A stretch of DNA of 64,000 bases from Diospyros lotus (GCF_014633365.1 NC_068344.1:6399327-6463326); one strand, 5' to 3'; positions 45,231-58,173 are shown, counted from the stretch's first letter. Program-made: numbers and translations. The notes: a model not told the origin generated them from the sequence alone.

Positions 45231-45497
45231 ATTATTAGATTAAAAAAATTATGAAGGCCATTTTGGGCAATTAAGAGTTATGCTTAACAATTATAAAAAA
45301 TGCATGTATTATTGGTATAGTTTGTTAGTCATCAAAGTGAGAAAACTAGAATGTTTCATATGCATAAATAACAATTTATCCATAGTATTTAAATACCTAT
45401 TAAGATATTACAAGGGTAAATTATATTTTCTAATCATTAGACCTTCAAGGTTTACCCAAAAGTAAATCAATAGTCATGATTAGTGAGCATAATCGAG
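45231..45497. other. Short intergenic gap
   Basis: A (TTA)n run near 45222-45238, then AT-rich sequence with no recognised feature up to the target site of the Athila-type element. Confidence 0.5.
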
Positions 45498-45502
45498 GTG
45501 TG

Positions 45503-46682
45503 TGATAGCATGCATATTTATACTATATTTTGGCATTTCACCTCAGTCTTATTAGGCCATTTGAAGAATTTTTTGCTGATCTTTCATTGTTTCTATTTTA
45601 TTATAGTTCAAATCGTCCTTACACTATTTTCTATCTTACTTCTATGGATCCAGGCTTGCTTAACTTTAGGGAATATTGGATGGGCTAGAGAAGTGGCTCA
45701 TCTAAAGGAGCTTGGGCTCACTTTCAAGGAGCAGATTTGGGCTGCTCGATTTTGCTGTTTTGGGCTCACTTATTTCTTTGCTTTTCTGTTGGGCTAGGCC
45801 CAACCCTAGCCTTCTTAGCTCTTCCTTTCTTAGCCATGTATTTAAGGCCTCTTAGCACTTATTTCTAAAGGGATTGGAGGGAGGAGAGAAGGAGAAGAGA
45901 TTCTGGCCGTTTTTATTGTTGTTAGCATTTTTTGTTTTTCTTCATTTTTTGTCTCCATTTTGTCTTCCTTGTTGTAATGAAAGGCTAGAGCTATTGTAAC
46001 TGGTTGTGTATCTTGAACCCATGTGGAATCTGAGTCCCGGATGAGCTGCAAAAACCTGGTTTGTTGTTTGTTTCTTATTCATTTCCATTTGGTTTAGTTT
46101 GAGCAGATTTGTGAATGCAGGGAGTTCATGGCAGGTTTGTGTGAATTTGCATGGATTCATTTTCTGTTAAATGCTTAAGAGAGCAGAATGTTGTAGCCGA
46201 TTGGTATAACATCTCGGAAGTGAATATAATGTGCTTGAATGGTTGTTCTTGCATAGCTCCGGATAGGTTGAATAGAGAGTGAATGGTTGCATTTTGTTTA
46301 TAAGAGATTTCTGTATTCATTTTGTTATTCCAATCATTCTAATCCTTGGACGGTTGTTGGGGATGCTTTAAGTTTGATATACGGAGATTAAAACATCTAA
46401 CAAGCCAAGATTTATAGGTTGGACAAGGAAGATTTCACATAGGGGACAAATACACAGCCGGTTGCATTTCATTTACTGATTTTCTTCTATCATTTTGTTT
46501 ATGTTTTGTTACTTAGTTTTTTGTCAAACCCCCCCCCCCCCCTAAACAAACTGTTGTTTATATTGCTTCTCCTTGTTGGTAGAAGAAGGTGAGGCTCCTT
46601 ATGAGAGACGACCTAGGGTGCACTTTGCTGCAAACTAGATACATAGATATCTAATTCTGGAGTGGTTCGACAGCCGCTGGCA
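45503..46682 (+). mobile_element. 5' LTR of the Athila-type element
   Basis: Begins TGATAGCATGCATATTTATA and ends GACAGCCGCTGGCA. It contains ATGTATTTAAGG (near 45836) as a possible core promoter, and a 14-C run (46529-46542). Pairs with 54909-56085. Confidence 0.95.
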
Positions 46683-46689
46683 AGAATTT

Positions 46690-46707
46690 TGGCGCCGTTG
46701 CCGGGGA
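46690..46707 (+). other. Primer-binding site (tRNA-Asp)
   Basis: TGGCGCCGTTGCCGGGGA lies seven bases after the LTR end and is the sequence used by Athila-type elements, complementary to the 3' end of tRNA-Asp. Confidence 0.9.
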
Positions 46708-47957
46708 GCCAAGTTTTTCTTCTAAAAACATAGAGGACTGACCCTATTTTCTGTTTGTTTTATTTTCTTGTTTGAGTGTTTTGTCTATTTTGTGTTCTTG
46801 GTGATAAGGTTATCAATTGTTGCTCACAAACTTGAAGAGCTATTCTGTTCTATTCTTGAGATAAACTGATAGCAAGCAGCAACATAAAAGCCTTATTTGC
46901 CTTTCTGATCTTCTTTTTGTTTGTGTGTATTTTCCTTTTATGTTTTCTCATTTCTGGAATCATTTTTGAACAAAGAAGTGGCTGTTGGAGAGGGCTGCAC
47001 GGCCTGCAACTGGAAAAGCAACCCTGCAACCCCGCTACAACTGAAAAAAAAAAGCAAAAAAAAAAAAAAACACCTGCAGTAGAAAAGCAAGCTACCTTGT
47101 GTTCTTCTCTGGTCCTCATGTGCTCTGATAGGTGCTGAAAAGCAAGCTCACAGCAAGTAGACAACCCTGTAGCAGATCAGGAGCATAACCATTTTTAGAA
47201 AGCTGAAGTCCACTTGTCTGCCTCTGACAGTAGATCACCTGACCAAGAGGATATTCCGTTTTTCTTTTTCACCTTTTCCTTTTATTTTCTCTCTTTTAAC
47301 ATTCCATTTAACGTTGTCTTTCCCTTCCCCACTAATCTCCCTTTTCGTTTGGCAGATAGGCACCAGCAGCTGCAACCAAAAGAAGATCAGCCACAGTAGC
47401 CTTCCATTTAACAACGGTTTTGACCACCTCCATGACAGATAGCAATATTTAAGGATTGAGCTCGAGATACCGGTTCTATCCTCTTGATTTCTCATCCCTA
47501 CTTGATATTATTTCATGTTCATATGCCCCCCTTGATGTTTTATTGCATATAGAGTGGTTTCTGAGGCAAAATAGGAGCCGATTTTGAGGGAAAAATCAGT
47601 TTTCCCGGTTATTGTTCACAGCCTTCCACTTGCTCCGATTGAGCTAATTTTTGGTGTCCAAAGAAATGGGGGTGTGAGGATCAAGAGTCACTATTTTTTA
47701 GTGAGGAGACCATTTTTTGGCCAAATTCCAACGTTTAGACCACTGTTTGGGCCATTTTGTGTTTCTTAGTGGCTAATTTTGTGTGGTTTTTAGTGTTTTT
47801 AGGTCCCTCAATGTTTTAGTGTTGAAATTTTGTGAAAAATTGCATAAAAAAATCATCTAAGGGCCTCTTGTTTGACACATTTTTGTGTTTTTGAGTTTTT
47901 GAGTTCTTGGTATGCATAGGCCATTTTGTGTGCTGTTTTTGTGCTGATCTCTAGTGC
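46708..47957 (+). other. Athila-type leader, non-coding
   Basis: About 1.25 kb of untranslated leader with A-rich tracts near 47045-47070. Small ORFs at 46917-47138 and 47214-47399 have no recognisable domain. Confidence 0.7.
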
Positions 47958-49310
47958 ATGACTAGGTCCTCTAAGGAAAAATTACTTGATTTGGATCTTG
48001 AATTAGAGAACACTCTCAGAAGGCAAGCTAGAGAGCTTAAGTCTCGGGATAGGATTGACCCTAACAGTGTGTCTAATACTTCATCCGAACCTCTTCCAGA
48101 ATTCATCAATATGGCAGATAATGGTAATGGAAATAATGGTAATGGCAATAATGGAAATCATGGAAATCATGTAAATCATGGTCATTTGGATGGTAGAACC
48201 ATTAGAGAGCTGGTTGCACCTGATGTGCATTATCAGCCCCTATGTATTCAATACCCACAGTTGGATGCTAACTTTGAACTCAAATCTGGACTGATCCATT
48301 TGTTGCCCAAGTTTCATGGTCTTGCAGGAGAGGATCCACACAAGCATCTTAAAGAGTTTCATGTTGTTTGCTCAACCATGCGGCCACAAGGAGTAGATAA
48401 AGAGCAAATCAAGCTGAGAGCCTTCCCATTCTCACTTGATGGATCCGCCAAGGATTGGCTCTACTACCCGCCACCAGCTGCCATTACCAGCTGGGATGGA
48501 TTGAAACGAATCTTCTTGGAAAAATTCTTCCCAGCCTCCAGAACAACATCCATAAGGAAGGAAATTTGTGGTATAAGGCAGATGAGTGGTGAGACTCTAC
48601 ATGAGTACTGGGAGAGATTCAAGAAGTTGTGTTCCAGCTGTCCTCACCATCAGATAAGTGACCAACTCCTAATTCAATATCTCTATGAAGGTCTAATCCC
48701 CATGGACAGGTACTTGGTAGATGCTGCAAGTGGAGGAGCCTTGGCAGAGAAGACCCCAGCAGCTACACAAGAGCTGATATCAAAGATGACACAAAATGCC
48801 CAGCAGTTTGGCACCAGAATTAACACTCCTACAAAAGCCATCAATGAAGTCAGTGTGGCTGCCACTATGGACCAGCTGAGGATAGAAAACAAGCTTGAGG
48901 AATTAGCTTCCATGGTCAGGCAGTTGGCATTAGAGAGAAAGCAACCCCAGCAGCAGCTTTGTGGCATTTGCTCCTTGCCATCCCATATAACAGACCAATG
49001 CCCACAGTTGCAAGAAAATAATGAGACCTGTGCAGGCATTTTTCCTGGTAGACCATTCCAAAACCAGCAGCACAGCCAACCACAACCTCCAAACAGATAT
49101 GATCCATTTTCCCCCCACCTACAATCCAGGTTGGAGAGACCATCCGAACCTCAGATATGGCGGCCCTTCCAATCAACATGTGCAGCAGCAGCAGCCATAC
49201 CAGAATCAACCATTTTAGCAGAGGTTCCATCCTTCAATTTCCAGCAACCATGCTCCACCACCAAGGCCGAATCAAGCCATGCAGCAAGCACCTCCATTAC
49301 CCAAGTCTGA
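47958..49310 (+). CDS. Gag polyprotein, frameshifted C-terminus
   Basis: Gag forms the retroelement particle and binds its RNA. The Met at 47958 opens [18 protein letters not shown], then a repetitive Asn/Gly/His stretch (residues 55-75). The capsid (retrotransposon gag) domain covers residues about 100-245 ([44 protein letters not shown]). A CX2CX4HX4C zinc knuckle starts at residue 335 ([14 protein letters not shown]). From the C6 run at 49111-49116 this frame is no longer the ancestral one: the text after residue 385 is out of frame and the true continuation is in the pol frame. Confidence 0.9.
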   Translation: MTRSSKEKLLDLDLELENTLRRQARELKSRDRIDPNSVSNTSSEPLPEFINMADNGNGNNGNGNNGNHGNHVNHGHLDGRTIRELVAPDVHYQPLCIQYPQLDANFELKSGLIHLLPKFHGLAGEDPHKHLKEFHVVCSTMRPQGVDKEQIKLRAFPFSLDGSAKDWLYYPPPAAITSWDGLKRIFLEKFFPASRTTSIRKEICGIRQMSGETLHEYWERFKKLCSSCPHHQISDQLLIQYLYEGLIPMDRYLVDAASGGALAEKTPAATQELISKMTQNAQQFGTRINTPTKAINEVSVAATMDQLRIENKLEELASMVRQLALERKQPQQQLCGICSLPSHITDQCPQLQENNETCAGIFPGRPFQNQQHSQPQPPNRYDPFSPHLQSRLERPSEPQIWRPFQSTCAAAAAIPESTILAEVPSFNFQQPCSTTKAESSHAASTSITQV

Positions 49311-52300
49311 ACCTAGCTTGGATGATCTTGTTAAACAACTAGCAGCCAATACACTCCAATTCCAGCAAAAGACAGAAACCACAATTCAGAATTTGGAGAC
49401 CCAAATAGGCCAGCTAGCTACAAACATCAATGAGCTAAGGAGTCAAGGTTCAGGGCAGCTTCCTTCACAACCAGTTGCTAATCCGAGGGGTAATGTTAGT
49501 GCCATCATGCTTCAAAGTGGGAAAGAAGTAATCATCCCAACCCCTCCACCATCATCAAACATGAAGCAGCATGTAGAGGGTAGCAAAGAGCAGCAACCCT
49601 CCTCAATCCAAGAAGCTAAGCAGCCAAACTCCAGCTATCAAGAACAAGGAGAGTCTTCCAACAACCAGCCCCTGCCATTCCCACATCGAGCAACACAAAA
49701 CAAGAAAAGAACAGAGGTCGAATTAGATAAAGAGATTTTGGAGACATTCAAGAAAGTGGAAGTCAACATACCCCTCCTTGAAGCCATTAAGCAGATCCCC
49801 AAGTATGCAAAATTTCTCAAAGATTTGTGTACTCACAAGAGGAAGCTTAAGGGGAATGAGAAGGTCAACCTTGGGAGGAATGTTTCAGCTCTCATACAAC
49901 CTGCCATGCCAAGGAAGTGCAAAGATCCAGGGACGTTTTCCATTCCTTGTACTATAGGAGACATGCAATTTAGCAATGCTTTACTAGATTTAGGTGCAAA
50001 CATTAATGTCATGCCTAACTCTATATATGCTTCATTACAGTGTGGTCCTTTGAAGTCAACAGGAGTGGTTGTCCAGCTGGCCAATAGAAGTACTGCACAC
50101 CCCACTGGAGTCCTAGAAGATGTGCTGGTCAAGGTTAAGGATTTAATCTTTCTAGCTGATTTTTATGTTTTGAATATGGAAGATGGCAACACACTTGAGC
50201 ATGCACCCTTGATACTAGGGAGACCATTCTTAAAAACTGCTAGAACTATTATCAATGTGCATGAGGGTACACTTTCCATGGAATTTGCTGGTAACACAAT
50301 TAACTTCAAGATACTTGATGCCATGAAATTCCCTGCTGAGGATCATTCCACTTTTCAAGTAAATAGAGTTGACCTGTTAGTGAATGAAGCATGTTCTGAG
50401 TCTTCTGATTTAATTGATAAACTCCCCACTGTGCATGAGTTCCCAGATACGATTATTTGCACTAATTGTAGTGATGGAGAGAGTCAATGTGCTGCATGCT
50501 TAGAGATTGCTGAATTTTTGCATAGGCATGAGTTTGATTTTGATGCTAACATTCCCCAAGTGGAAGATAGTGCTGCTGACCTTGTTGAGCATGTTGATAG
50601 TGCTTTGGAGTTAGAGTTGCAGTCAAATAGGCCAGCCCCCTCTTTGCAGCAGCCACCCACCATTCAGTGCAAGCCTTTGCCTCAGCACCTCAAGTATGCA
50701 TTCTTGGAGAAAGATGAGAAGCTACCAGTCATCATTGCAAATAACTTGCAGCTTGACCAAGAGAGAAAGTTGCTGGATGTGCTGAAAAATAATAAGAAAG
50801 CAATCGGGTGGACTTTAGCGGACATAACTAGAATCAGCCCATCTGTTTGCATGCACCGTATCTTATTGGAGGAAGGAGCAAAACCAGCAAGGCAGCCTCA
50901 AAGAAGACTTAACCCAACCATCCTTGATGTGGTAAAACAGGAGGTAAGTAAATTACTTGCAGCCGGTATTATTTACCCTATTTCTGACAGCAAGTGGGTG
51001 AGTCCCGTGCAGGTTGTTCTAAAAAAGACGGGCATCACGGTGGTCCCAAATGAGCAAAATGAGCTTATCCCCATGAGAGTGCAGAACAGCTGGAGAGTCT
51101 GCATTGATTATAGAAAACTGAACCAAGCAACCAGAAAGGATCATTTTCCCCTCCCATTCATTGATCAGATGTTGGAGAGGTTGGCTGGTAAGTCACACTA
51201 TTGTTTCCTTGACGGTTTTTCTGGATACTTTCAGATTTGCATAGCCCCAGAGGATCAAGAGAAGACCACCTTCACCTGCCCCTTTGGCACATTCGCTTAT
51301 AGAAGAATGCCTTTCGGTCTATGTAATGCTCCAGGTACCTTTCAGCGATGCATGGTAAGTATATTTTCAGATTTTCTAGAGCATTGCATGGAAATGTTCA
51401 TGGATGATTTTTCAGTTTATGGCACTTCTTTTGATGATTGCTTGGTTAGCTTGGGTAGATTCCTAGAGAGATGCATTGAAAAGAACCTTGTTTTAAATTT
51501 TGAAAAATGTCATTTCATGGTAGAACAAGGAATTGTTTTAGGGCATGTTCTATCTAAGAAGGGTATAGAAGTGGATCGGTCTAAGGTTGATGTTATTGCT
51601 TCATTGCCTTACCCCATCTCTGTGAGGGAGGTGCTCTCTTTCCTTGGCCATGCAGGATTTTACAGGAGGTTCATCAAGGATTTTAGCAAGATTGCACTTC
51701 CACTTTCCCACCTTCTCCAGAAAGACGTGACCTTCCACTTTGATGAGCAGTGCAAGCGGGCATTTGAGGAACTGAAGAGTCGATTGATTTTTCCACCCAT
51801 CATACAGCCACCCGACTGGGAGTTACCCTTCGAGTTGATGTGCGACGCCTCCAACTTTGCAGTGGGTGCCGTCCTTTCACAACGTATGGAGAAGAAGTCA
51901 CATGTCATTGCCTATGCCTCGCGCACCTTGGATGCTACTCAAGCAAACTACACCACGACTGAGAAGGAGCTTTTAGCTATTGTGTTTGCTTTAGATAAAT
52001 TTTGCTCCTATCTGTTGGGTTCTAATGTTGTCGTGTTTTCTGACCATGCAGCCTTGAAATACCTATTGAAGAAGCCCGATGCTAAGCCCAGGTTGATACG
52101 ATGGATGCTCCTACTTCAGGAGTTCAATGTTGAGATAAAAGATAAGAGTGGGGCCGAGAACCTAGTAGCTGATCATTTGAGCAGGGTCCCTTCTTCTTCA
52201 GATTCCACAGTCATGGACTCCCAACCTATCAGGGATGATTTCCCAGATGAGTTATTATACCACATTCACGGTGTTGAGCCCTGGTATGCTGATTTGGTAA

Positions 52301-53574
52301 ATTATTTAGTTGCTTCTGAATTACTTGCATATTTTAAGAAGGAACAGCTAAATAAATTTAAGAGTCAGGCTCGGTATTATGTGTGGGATGATCCCTATCT
52401 GTGGCGCATGTGTAGTGACCAGGTCATCAGGAGATGTGTGCCTAACCATGAGTTTGCATATGTCTTAAATTTTTGTCACACACTTGCATGTGGTGGTCAC
52501 TTTGGTCCCCAACGTACAGCTAGGAAAGTCCTAGATTCTGGATTATATTGGCCTTCACTCTTTAAGGATTCATATGAGTTCTGTAAGAATTGCACACATT
52601 GCCAACACACAGGCACTATATCACGTAGGAATGAAATGCCTCAACAACCCTTATTGTTTTGTGAAATCTTTGATGTTTGGGGCATTGACTTCATGGGTCC
52701 ATTTCCCGTGTCATTTGGTTATGTGTACATTCTGTTAGCTGTGGATTATGTTTCTAAGTGGGTGGAAGCTAAAGCCACCAGGACTGATGATGCTTCTGTG
52801 GTTGCAGATTTTGTTCGTTCTCACATCTTTTGCAGGTTTAGCATGCCCAGGGCCATCATCAGCGACCAAGGATCCCACTTTTGCAATAGAAAGATGGACA
52901 CCCTACTTCGTAAGTATGGGGTAATACACAAAGTGGCGACTCCTTATCATCCACAGACTAATGGGCAAGCTGAAGTCTCAAATAGGGAGATCAAGCAGAT
53001 TTTGGAGAAGACTGTCCAGCCCAATAGGAAAGACTGGAGCCAGAGATTAGAAGATGCGCTATGGGCCTACCGCACTGCCTACAAAACCCCCATCGGCATG
53101 TCCCCCTACAGGTTGGTTTTTGGAAAAGCGTGTCACTTGTCGGTGGAAGTGGAGCATAAGGCATATTGGGCGGTGAAGCAATGCAATATGGACATCAGTC
53201 AAGCGGGATCCCAAAGAAAGCTCCAACTTCAAGAGCTTGAGGAGATTAGGATGGACGCATATGAGAACTCACGCATCTACAAGGAGAAGACCAAGGCTGT
53301 GCATGACAAGCTTATTGTGAGGAAGACATTCGAAGTTGGCCAGAAAGTTCTGCTATACAATTCCCGTCTCAAGTTGATGCCCGGTAAGTTACGTTCCCGT
53401 TGGACTGGTCCTTTCATAGTTATTCATGTTTTTCCCTTTGGTGCAGTTGCAATCAAGGACGAGTCCAATGCCAAGCAATTCACAGTGAACGGGCAGCGGC
53501 TTAAGCCATTCTACGAGAACTTTCAGGACCATATTGTGCTGGAGCTGCATCTCCTCAACGCCATCTCCATTTGA
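49279..53574 (+). CDS. Pol: protease, RT, RNase H, integrase
   Basis: This 1431-residue frame copies and integrates the element. The protease has DLGA at residues 237-240 with INVMP after it. RT shows [16 protein letters not shown] near 610 and FMDD at 707-710. RNase H has CDAS near 855 and [13 protein letters not shown] after it. Integrase has an HHCC finger (near 1070-1110) and a catalytic triad D1137, D1196, E1232 with the usual D-35-E spacing, then a C-terminal domain with GPFIV. The first ~140 residues continue Gag-like linker text. The same frame is open upstream from about 49117 apart from an amber stop at 49216-49218, so the listed start is only the first Met after that stop. Confidence 0.93.
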   Translation: MQQAPPLPKSEPSLDDLVKQLAANTLQFQQKTETTIQNLETQIGQLATNINELRSQGSGQLPSQPVANPRGNVSAIMLQSGKEVIIPTPPPSSNMKQHVEGSKEQQPSSIQEAKQPNSSYQEQGESSNNQPLPFPHRATQNKKRTEVELDKEILETFKKVEVNIPLLEAIKQIPKYAKFLKDLCTHKRKLKGNEKVNLGRNVSALIQPAMPRKCKDPGTFSIPCTIGDMQFSNALLDLGANINVMPNSIYASLQCGPLKSTGVVVQLANRSTAHPTGVLEDVLVKVKDLIFLADFYVLNMEDGNTLEHAPLILGRPFLKTARTIINVHEGTLSMEFAGNTINFKILDAMKFPAEDHSTFQVNRVDLLVNEACSESSDLIDKLPTVHEFPDTIICTNCSDGESQCAACLEIAEFLHRHEFDFDANIPQVEDSAADLVEHVDSALELELQSNRPAPSLQQPPTIQCKPLPQHLKYAFLEKDEKLPVIIANNLQLDQERKLLDVLKNNKKAIGWTLADITRISPSVCMHRILLEEGAKPARQPQRRLNPTILDVVKQEVSKLLAAGIIYPISDSKWVSPVQVVLKKTGITVVPNEQNELIPMRVQNSWRVCIDYRKLNQATRKDHFPLPFIDQMLERLAGKSHYCFLDGFSGYFQICIAPEDQEKTTFTCPFGTFAYRRMPFGLCNAPGTFQRCMVSIFSDFLEHCMEMFMDDFSVYGTSFDDCLVSLGRFLERCIEKNLVLNFEKCHFMVEQGIVLGHVLSKKGIEVDRSKVDVIASLPYPISVREVLSFLGHAGFYRRFIKDFSKIALPLSHLLQKDVTFHFDEQCKRAFEELKSRLIFPPIIQPPDWELPFELMCDASNFAVGAVLSQRMEKKSHVIAYASRTLDATQANYTTTEKELLAIVFALDKFCSYLLGSNVVVFSDHAALKYLLKKPDAKPRLIRWMLLLQEFNVEIKDKSGAENLVADHLSRVPSSSDSTVMDSQPIRDDFPDELLYHIHGVEPWYADLVNYLVASELLAYFKKEQLNKFKSQARYYVWDDPYLWRMCSDQVIRRCVPNHEFAYVLNFCHTLACGGHFGPQRTARKVLDSGLYWPSLFKDSYEFCKNCTHCQHTGTISRRNEMPQQPLLFCEIFDVWGIDFMGPFPVSFGYVYILLAVDYVSKWVEAKATRTDDASVVADFVRSHIFCRFSMPRAIISDQGSHFCNRKMDTLLRKYGVIHKVATPYHPQTNGQAEVSNREIKQILEKTVQPNRKDWSQRLEDALWAYRTAYKTPIGMSPYRLVFGKACHLSVEVEHKAYWAVKQCNMDISQAGSQRKLQLQELEEIRMDAYENSRIYKEKTKAVHDKLIVRKTFEVGQKVLLYNSRLKLMPGKLRSRWTGPFIVIHVFPFGAVAIKDESNAKQFTVNGQRLKPFYENFQDHIVLELHLLNAISI

Positions 53575-54908
53575 TACATCAGGCTGTTTCTCTCTCCCTA
53601 ATATTTTACATTTACTTGTCCTATTCTTGATTGGAATTACATGTTTACATTGAGGGCAATGTAAAGTCTAAGTATGGGGGGGGGGGGGGGCAGCATTCTT
53701 ATTTTAGCAGCATTTTCTTTATCTTTTCATATTTCTTTTTCCTTGGGTCTAGTTGAGTATGTTTTGCGTGAAAATGCAAGTTAAGCAATTAAGTCTAAAA
53801 GGACCCAGCATGATTAGAACTTCAATCTTATCTTCCTTGATTTCAAGTGACTTAGTAATGAGTTTGATTTGATAGATTGATTGGGTAGTCTAGAGCCGTG
53901 AGGATTTTGAGCCTATTGTCTTTCTTGTGTGTGCATTCACCTATCATGATCTCCACTCTAGAACTTGTTTTGATTCTTGGTTGAGGCTATATTTGTTCAT
54001 GCATGACTCAAACATGATTAAGGCATTCTTTCTTGTCCCCATTTGACCATTTTGTTATTCAAAAAAAAAAATAAAAATAAAAAATTCAATCAATCCCTTT
54101 CGCTGCCACTTAGAGCCATCATTCTTACCCTTCATTTTCATACACCCTTTTTGGACCTTCCAACCTTAGGAAGAGGAATATTAAGTGCATTCTAGAGAGA
54201 GAGATTGAATTCATCAAGCAAGTCATAAGGCCAAAGGCCATTTGCATCCATGAAAAAGAAAAAGAAAAGCAAGAAAAGGATATAATGGTGAGAATGAGCG
54301 TAAAACGCACTCACCTCTTTCGAAAAAAAAAATGAAAAATGAAATGAAAAAAAAAATTAATGAGAAAAAGAAGAAAGCAAAGTTGAGACAGAGCGTAAAA
54401 CGCACTCAACCGAATAAAGATGCAATGTTTTTCATAATGCTTGGAAATTCTATCTCTTGATCTTAGAGTTGCATGAAATGTTTGCTCGACCTAAGGCATG
54501 TTTTCCTTCATTGTTGTTTTTCCATTTCTTTCTTCCCCACATTACAACCTTGAATAAGACCTTTTGATTTGTGGCATGCATGTGACATGGATAGTGGAGA
54601 TTGAGAAGATAAACAAGCTTATGGTAGTGGAATTGTGATTGGGTGAATTTGAGCGAAACAGTCACCACCACCTCTTGAGAGATTTTTGAGCATACACTTG
54701 TCCTGTGAGAGGCTTCTACTTTTGATTTGTCTTATTGAATGAATTGCCATGTCACTTGTTTTCTTGGAAGTAGAGGAAAGATGATCTTTGAATGATGAAT
54801 TCTCGAAGATTTACCTTGCATTTGATTTGTGTTTTTCCACATTTTTATTCTTGAGTCATAGAGTCTAGTGTTTTGCCTAGGAGTGCAAAAGTCTAGGTAT
54901 GGGGGAGT
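53575..54908 (+). other. Athila 3' untranslated region with two polypurine tracts
   Basis: No env-like ORF remains. AAGTCTAAGTATGGGGG followed by a G run lies at about 53666-53690, and AAAGTCTAGGTATGGGGGAG at about 54886-54906 directly before the 3' LTR, so the polypurine-tract block occurs twice. GAGCGTAAAACGCACTCA occurs at about 54296 and again at 54391, separated by A-rich sequence. The small minus-strand ORFs are low-complexity. Confidence 0.75.
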
Positions 54909-56085
54909 TGATAGCATGCATATTTATACTATATTTTGGCATTTCACCTCAGTCTTATTAGGCCATTTGAAGTAATTTTTGCTGATCTTTCATTGTTTCT
55001 ATTTTATTATACTTCAAATCGTCCTTACACTATTTTCTATCTTACTTCTATGGATCCAGGCTTGCTTAGCTTTAGGGAATATTGGATGGGCTAGAGAAGT
55101 GGCTCATCTAAAGGAGCTTGGGCTCACTTTCAAGGAGCAGATTTGGGCTGCTCGATTTTGCTGTTTTGGGCTCACTTATTTCTTTGCTTTTCTGTTGGGC
55201 TAGGCCCAACCCTAGCCTTCTTAGCTCTTCCTTTCTTAGCCATGTATTTAAGGCCTCTTAGCACTTATTTCCAAAGGGATTGGAGGGAGGAGAGAAGGAG
55301 AAGAGATTCTGGCCATTTTTATTGTTGTTAGCATTTTCTGTTTTTCATCATTTTTTGTCTCCATTTTGTCTTCCTTGCTGTAATGAAAGGCTAGAGCTAT
55401 TGTAACTGGTTGTGTATCTTGAACCCATGTGGAATCTGAGTCCCGGATGAGCTGCAAAAACCTGGTTTTTTGTTTGTTTCTTATTCATTTCCATTTGGTT
55501 TAGTTTGAGCAGATTTGTGAATGCATGGAGTTCATGGCAGGTTTGTGTGAATTTGCATGGATTCATTTTCTGTTAAATGCTTAAGAGAGCAGAATGTTAT
55601 AGCCGGTTGGTATAACATCTCAGAAGTGAATATAATGCGCTTGAATGGTTGTTCTTGCATAACCCCGGATAGGTTGAATAGAGAGTGAATAGTTGCATTT
55701 TGTTTATAAGAGATTTCTGTATTTATTTTGTTATTCCAATCATTCTAATCCTTGGACGGTTGTTGGGGATGCTTTAAGTTTGATATCCGGAGATTAAAAC
55801 ATCTAACAAGCCAAGATTTATAGGTTGGACAAGGAAGATTTCACATAGGAGACAAATACACAGCCGGTTGCATTTCATTTACTGATTTTCTTCTATCATT
55901 TTGTTTCTATTTTGTTACTTAGTTTTTTGTCAAACCCCCCCCCCTAAACAAACTGTTGTTTATATTGGTTCTCCTTGTTGGTAGAAGAATGTGAGGCTCC
56001 TTGTGAGAGACGACCTAGGGTGCACTTTGCTGCAAACTAGATACATAGATTTCTAATTCTGGAGTGGTTCGACAGCCGCTGGCCA
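54909..56085 (+). mobile_element. 3' LTR of the Athila-type element
   Basis: Begins TGATAGCATGCATATTTATA and ends CCGCTGGCCA. It differs from the 5' LTR at about 26 positions plus the C run (10 C here at 55935-55944, against 14) and the extra C in the last bases. Confidence 0.95.
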
Positions 56086-56090
56086 GTGTG

Positions 56091-57936
56091 CTAGTATTAT
56101 AACGAAATGTATTTGTATATCCAAAGATATCAAATGCATTTTGTAGAACCCTTCCTTATAGCCAAGGAAAAGATGTTACGTTGATGAAATCAAAATGCTG
56201 CATCGCCCCCACTCCTCACAAAAACTGAGGGGAAAGTGCCATACCATCGACTAAATTATCAACTAAAACAAATAATAAAACTGAAGAATTAGAAATAAAC
56301 TCTCATAACTGAGAAATAACATAAGTCTCCCTGAGTATATAAGCTCCACATAACAACTTAGCCAATACTAGCAACTGAATAACATATCCCTCAACATAAA
56401 GAAAGAAAGTCAACTACAAACTAAAAACAAAACCCTAGAATCTCACAGTGTGAGCAGGCTTTGCGTACACAGAAGAAAAACTAATGTCCCCCACTACTAC
56501 TGCTAGGACCAACCTCAGGTGCTTTATCTCTAGTACCTGGAATGGTGAGGAATACAAGGTAAGTCGCAAGACTCAGCAAGTAATAAGCAATGAAGAAACA
56601 AAAATAGGAAATCGAGGAAAGTCTCGAACTCGACTCGACCAACTCATCTCAAAATGAGGAATAACTGACTCGCTCAATATAGAGGTTGGCTAGTCGTGGA
56701 CCGAATGATAAAAATACTCAATTGAGGGACATATTGAAATAAGCTCAATTCCTTAATTAACATGCATGTTTAATTAAACATATAACTCATGCAGGATTGC
56801 AAATATTGGCACTAAAGCCCACATAGCTCAATGCAACATATCTCATGGCACAAGGCCGAGAAACAAATCTCATACCTATCTATGGTTGGAAACTGCAATA
56901 ATAAATAATAAGCACATATAAATACACTAGGGTCGAAACCTCGGCTCCATAAGCTGGGAGCAAAAATAAAATAACTCGCTAGGGCCGTACGTGCCCCTAA
57001 CTACCGGTAGTTGATAATCTCAAAAACAAGCTCAAGGGATCCCATTGCGGACTAAGCCGCCTATCAATGCATGATGCATCAAGTACGTACTAGCACACAA
57101 TATGAAGTGCTCCAAGTAATCTCATGCTCAATGCTCACTCAATCATGAATGCACATAAACTCATATAATCTCATGAAATGCATGTGTCTTAATTCTCAAT
57201 GTATTAGAGACTTGATACCTTGGAATGATTATAAAAATATTGAGTCTCTAACTCTTAACTCAATTTAATTACTACTCTTCAACCAAGGCAATTAGCTTAG
57301 CACTCATTGAACTTGGAAAGCATTATTAAACTCCAATTGCAAGTCTTAAGGATTTTAGAACATTAAAACTTTGAATGTTTGATAAATTATTGAGGCAACT
57401 AATATTAAATCTCTTAAGAATTAATATGGAGTAATGGATACAATAATATTTATTTTAATTAAAACTCAATGATAAATAATACATCTCAAGCCTTATGACA
57501 TTAAGGATAAGCTAGATGTATAAAACATGCTTAAGAATGATTTATGTGGTATAAGTGTTCATTAAAACTCATTAAACTTCATTAATAAGAATTTTAGATC
57601 TAATTTTTAAAACTTATTAAGAAGGAATAATTAAACTAAAAAATAAATAAATAAATTAGTTGAAATCAAATTCAGCATTACAGTGCATTCGCTACAGTAA
57701 AATCGCTACAATAAAATTCTTGCTTATAATCTGATACTTACGAGAGCCTTTGCAATGCTTATGCAATTTAATTAAGAAATCAACTCTTAAACTAGTTGAT
57801 TCAAAGAAGAATCATTGGAAACATGATACATCTTAACTAGAAAGGGATCAAATTGAATTAAGAACTCAAATTCATCCTAAGGCTAAACCATTCCGTAAGA
57901 AAGCATGGTGATTAGTGATCAATTTTGTAAAAATTT
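56091..57936. other. Decayed LTR-like sequence, no gene
   Basis: Contains CCTGGAATGGTGAGGAA and AAGTCGCAAGACTCAGCAAG near 56537-56575, shared in type with 42945-42985, so it is probably a fragment of the same LTR superfamily. The rest is AT-rich. No ORF with recognisable content. Confidence 0.45.
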
Positions 57937-58173
57937 TGTTATAATTTCACCCTTATTTTGATCTTAAAATGGTTTAAATTGAATATTATCATGCATTTTG
58001 TGATTTTGTGCATGTTTAAGAATATTAATATAAAAATATATATAAAATATAAAATAAATAAATATAATATATATAATAATATAATAATATAAAAATATGG
58101 AAAGCCCAGGCCCAAGCCTAACACAAGGAAGGCCCAAGCCCAAAAATATGAAAAGCCCAAGTCTCACAAATTG

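Larger units (their letters stand above)
45503..56085 (+). mobile_element. Complete Athila-type Ty3/Gypsy retrotransposon
   Basis: The 10,583-bp element is flanked by GTGTG at 45498-45502 and 56086-56090. It has two LTRs of about 1.18 kb, a tRNA-Asp-type primer-binding site, gag, protease, RT, RNase H, integrase, a 1.3-kb non-coding 3' region and a polypurine tract. By eye I count about 26 substitutions between the LTRs, near 2%, so it is a young insertion. Gag-pol is broken by one frameshift and one stop. Assignment to the Athila group rests on the primer site, the DLGA protease motif and the domain text. Confidence 0.93.

Noticed and set aside
45483..46160. ORFs of about 70-104 codons repeated at 54979-55566 and 61266-61505
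   Set aside because: The same short ORFs recur because they lie in copies of one LTR; the core is LTR promoter and U3 sequence, not a gene.
47958..48148. Minus-strand ORF opposite the gag start
   Set aside because: Shadow of the gag coding strand, where Retrotrans_gag text and a zinc knuckle are clear.
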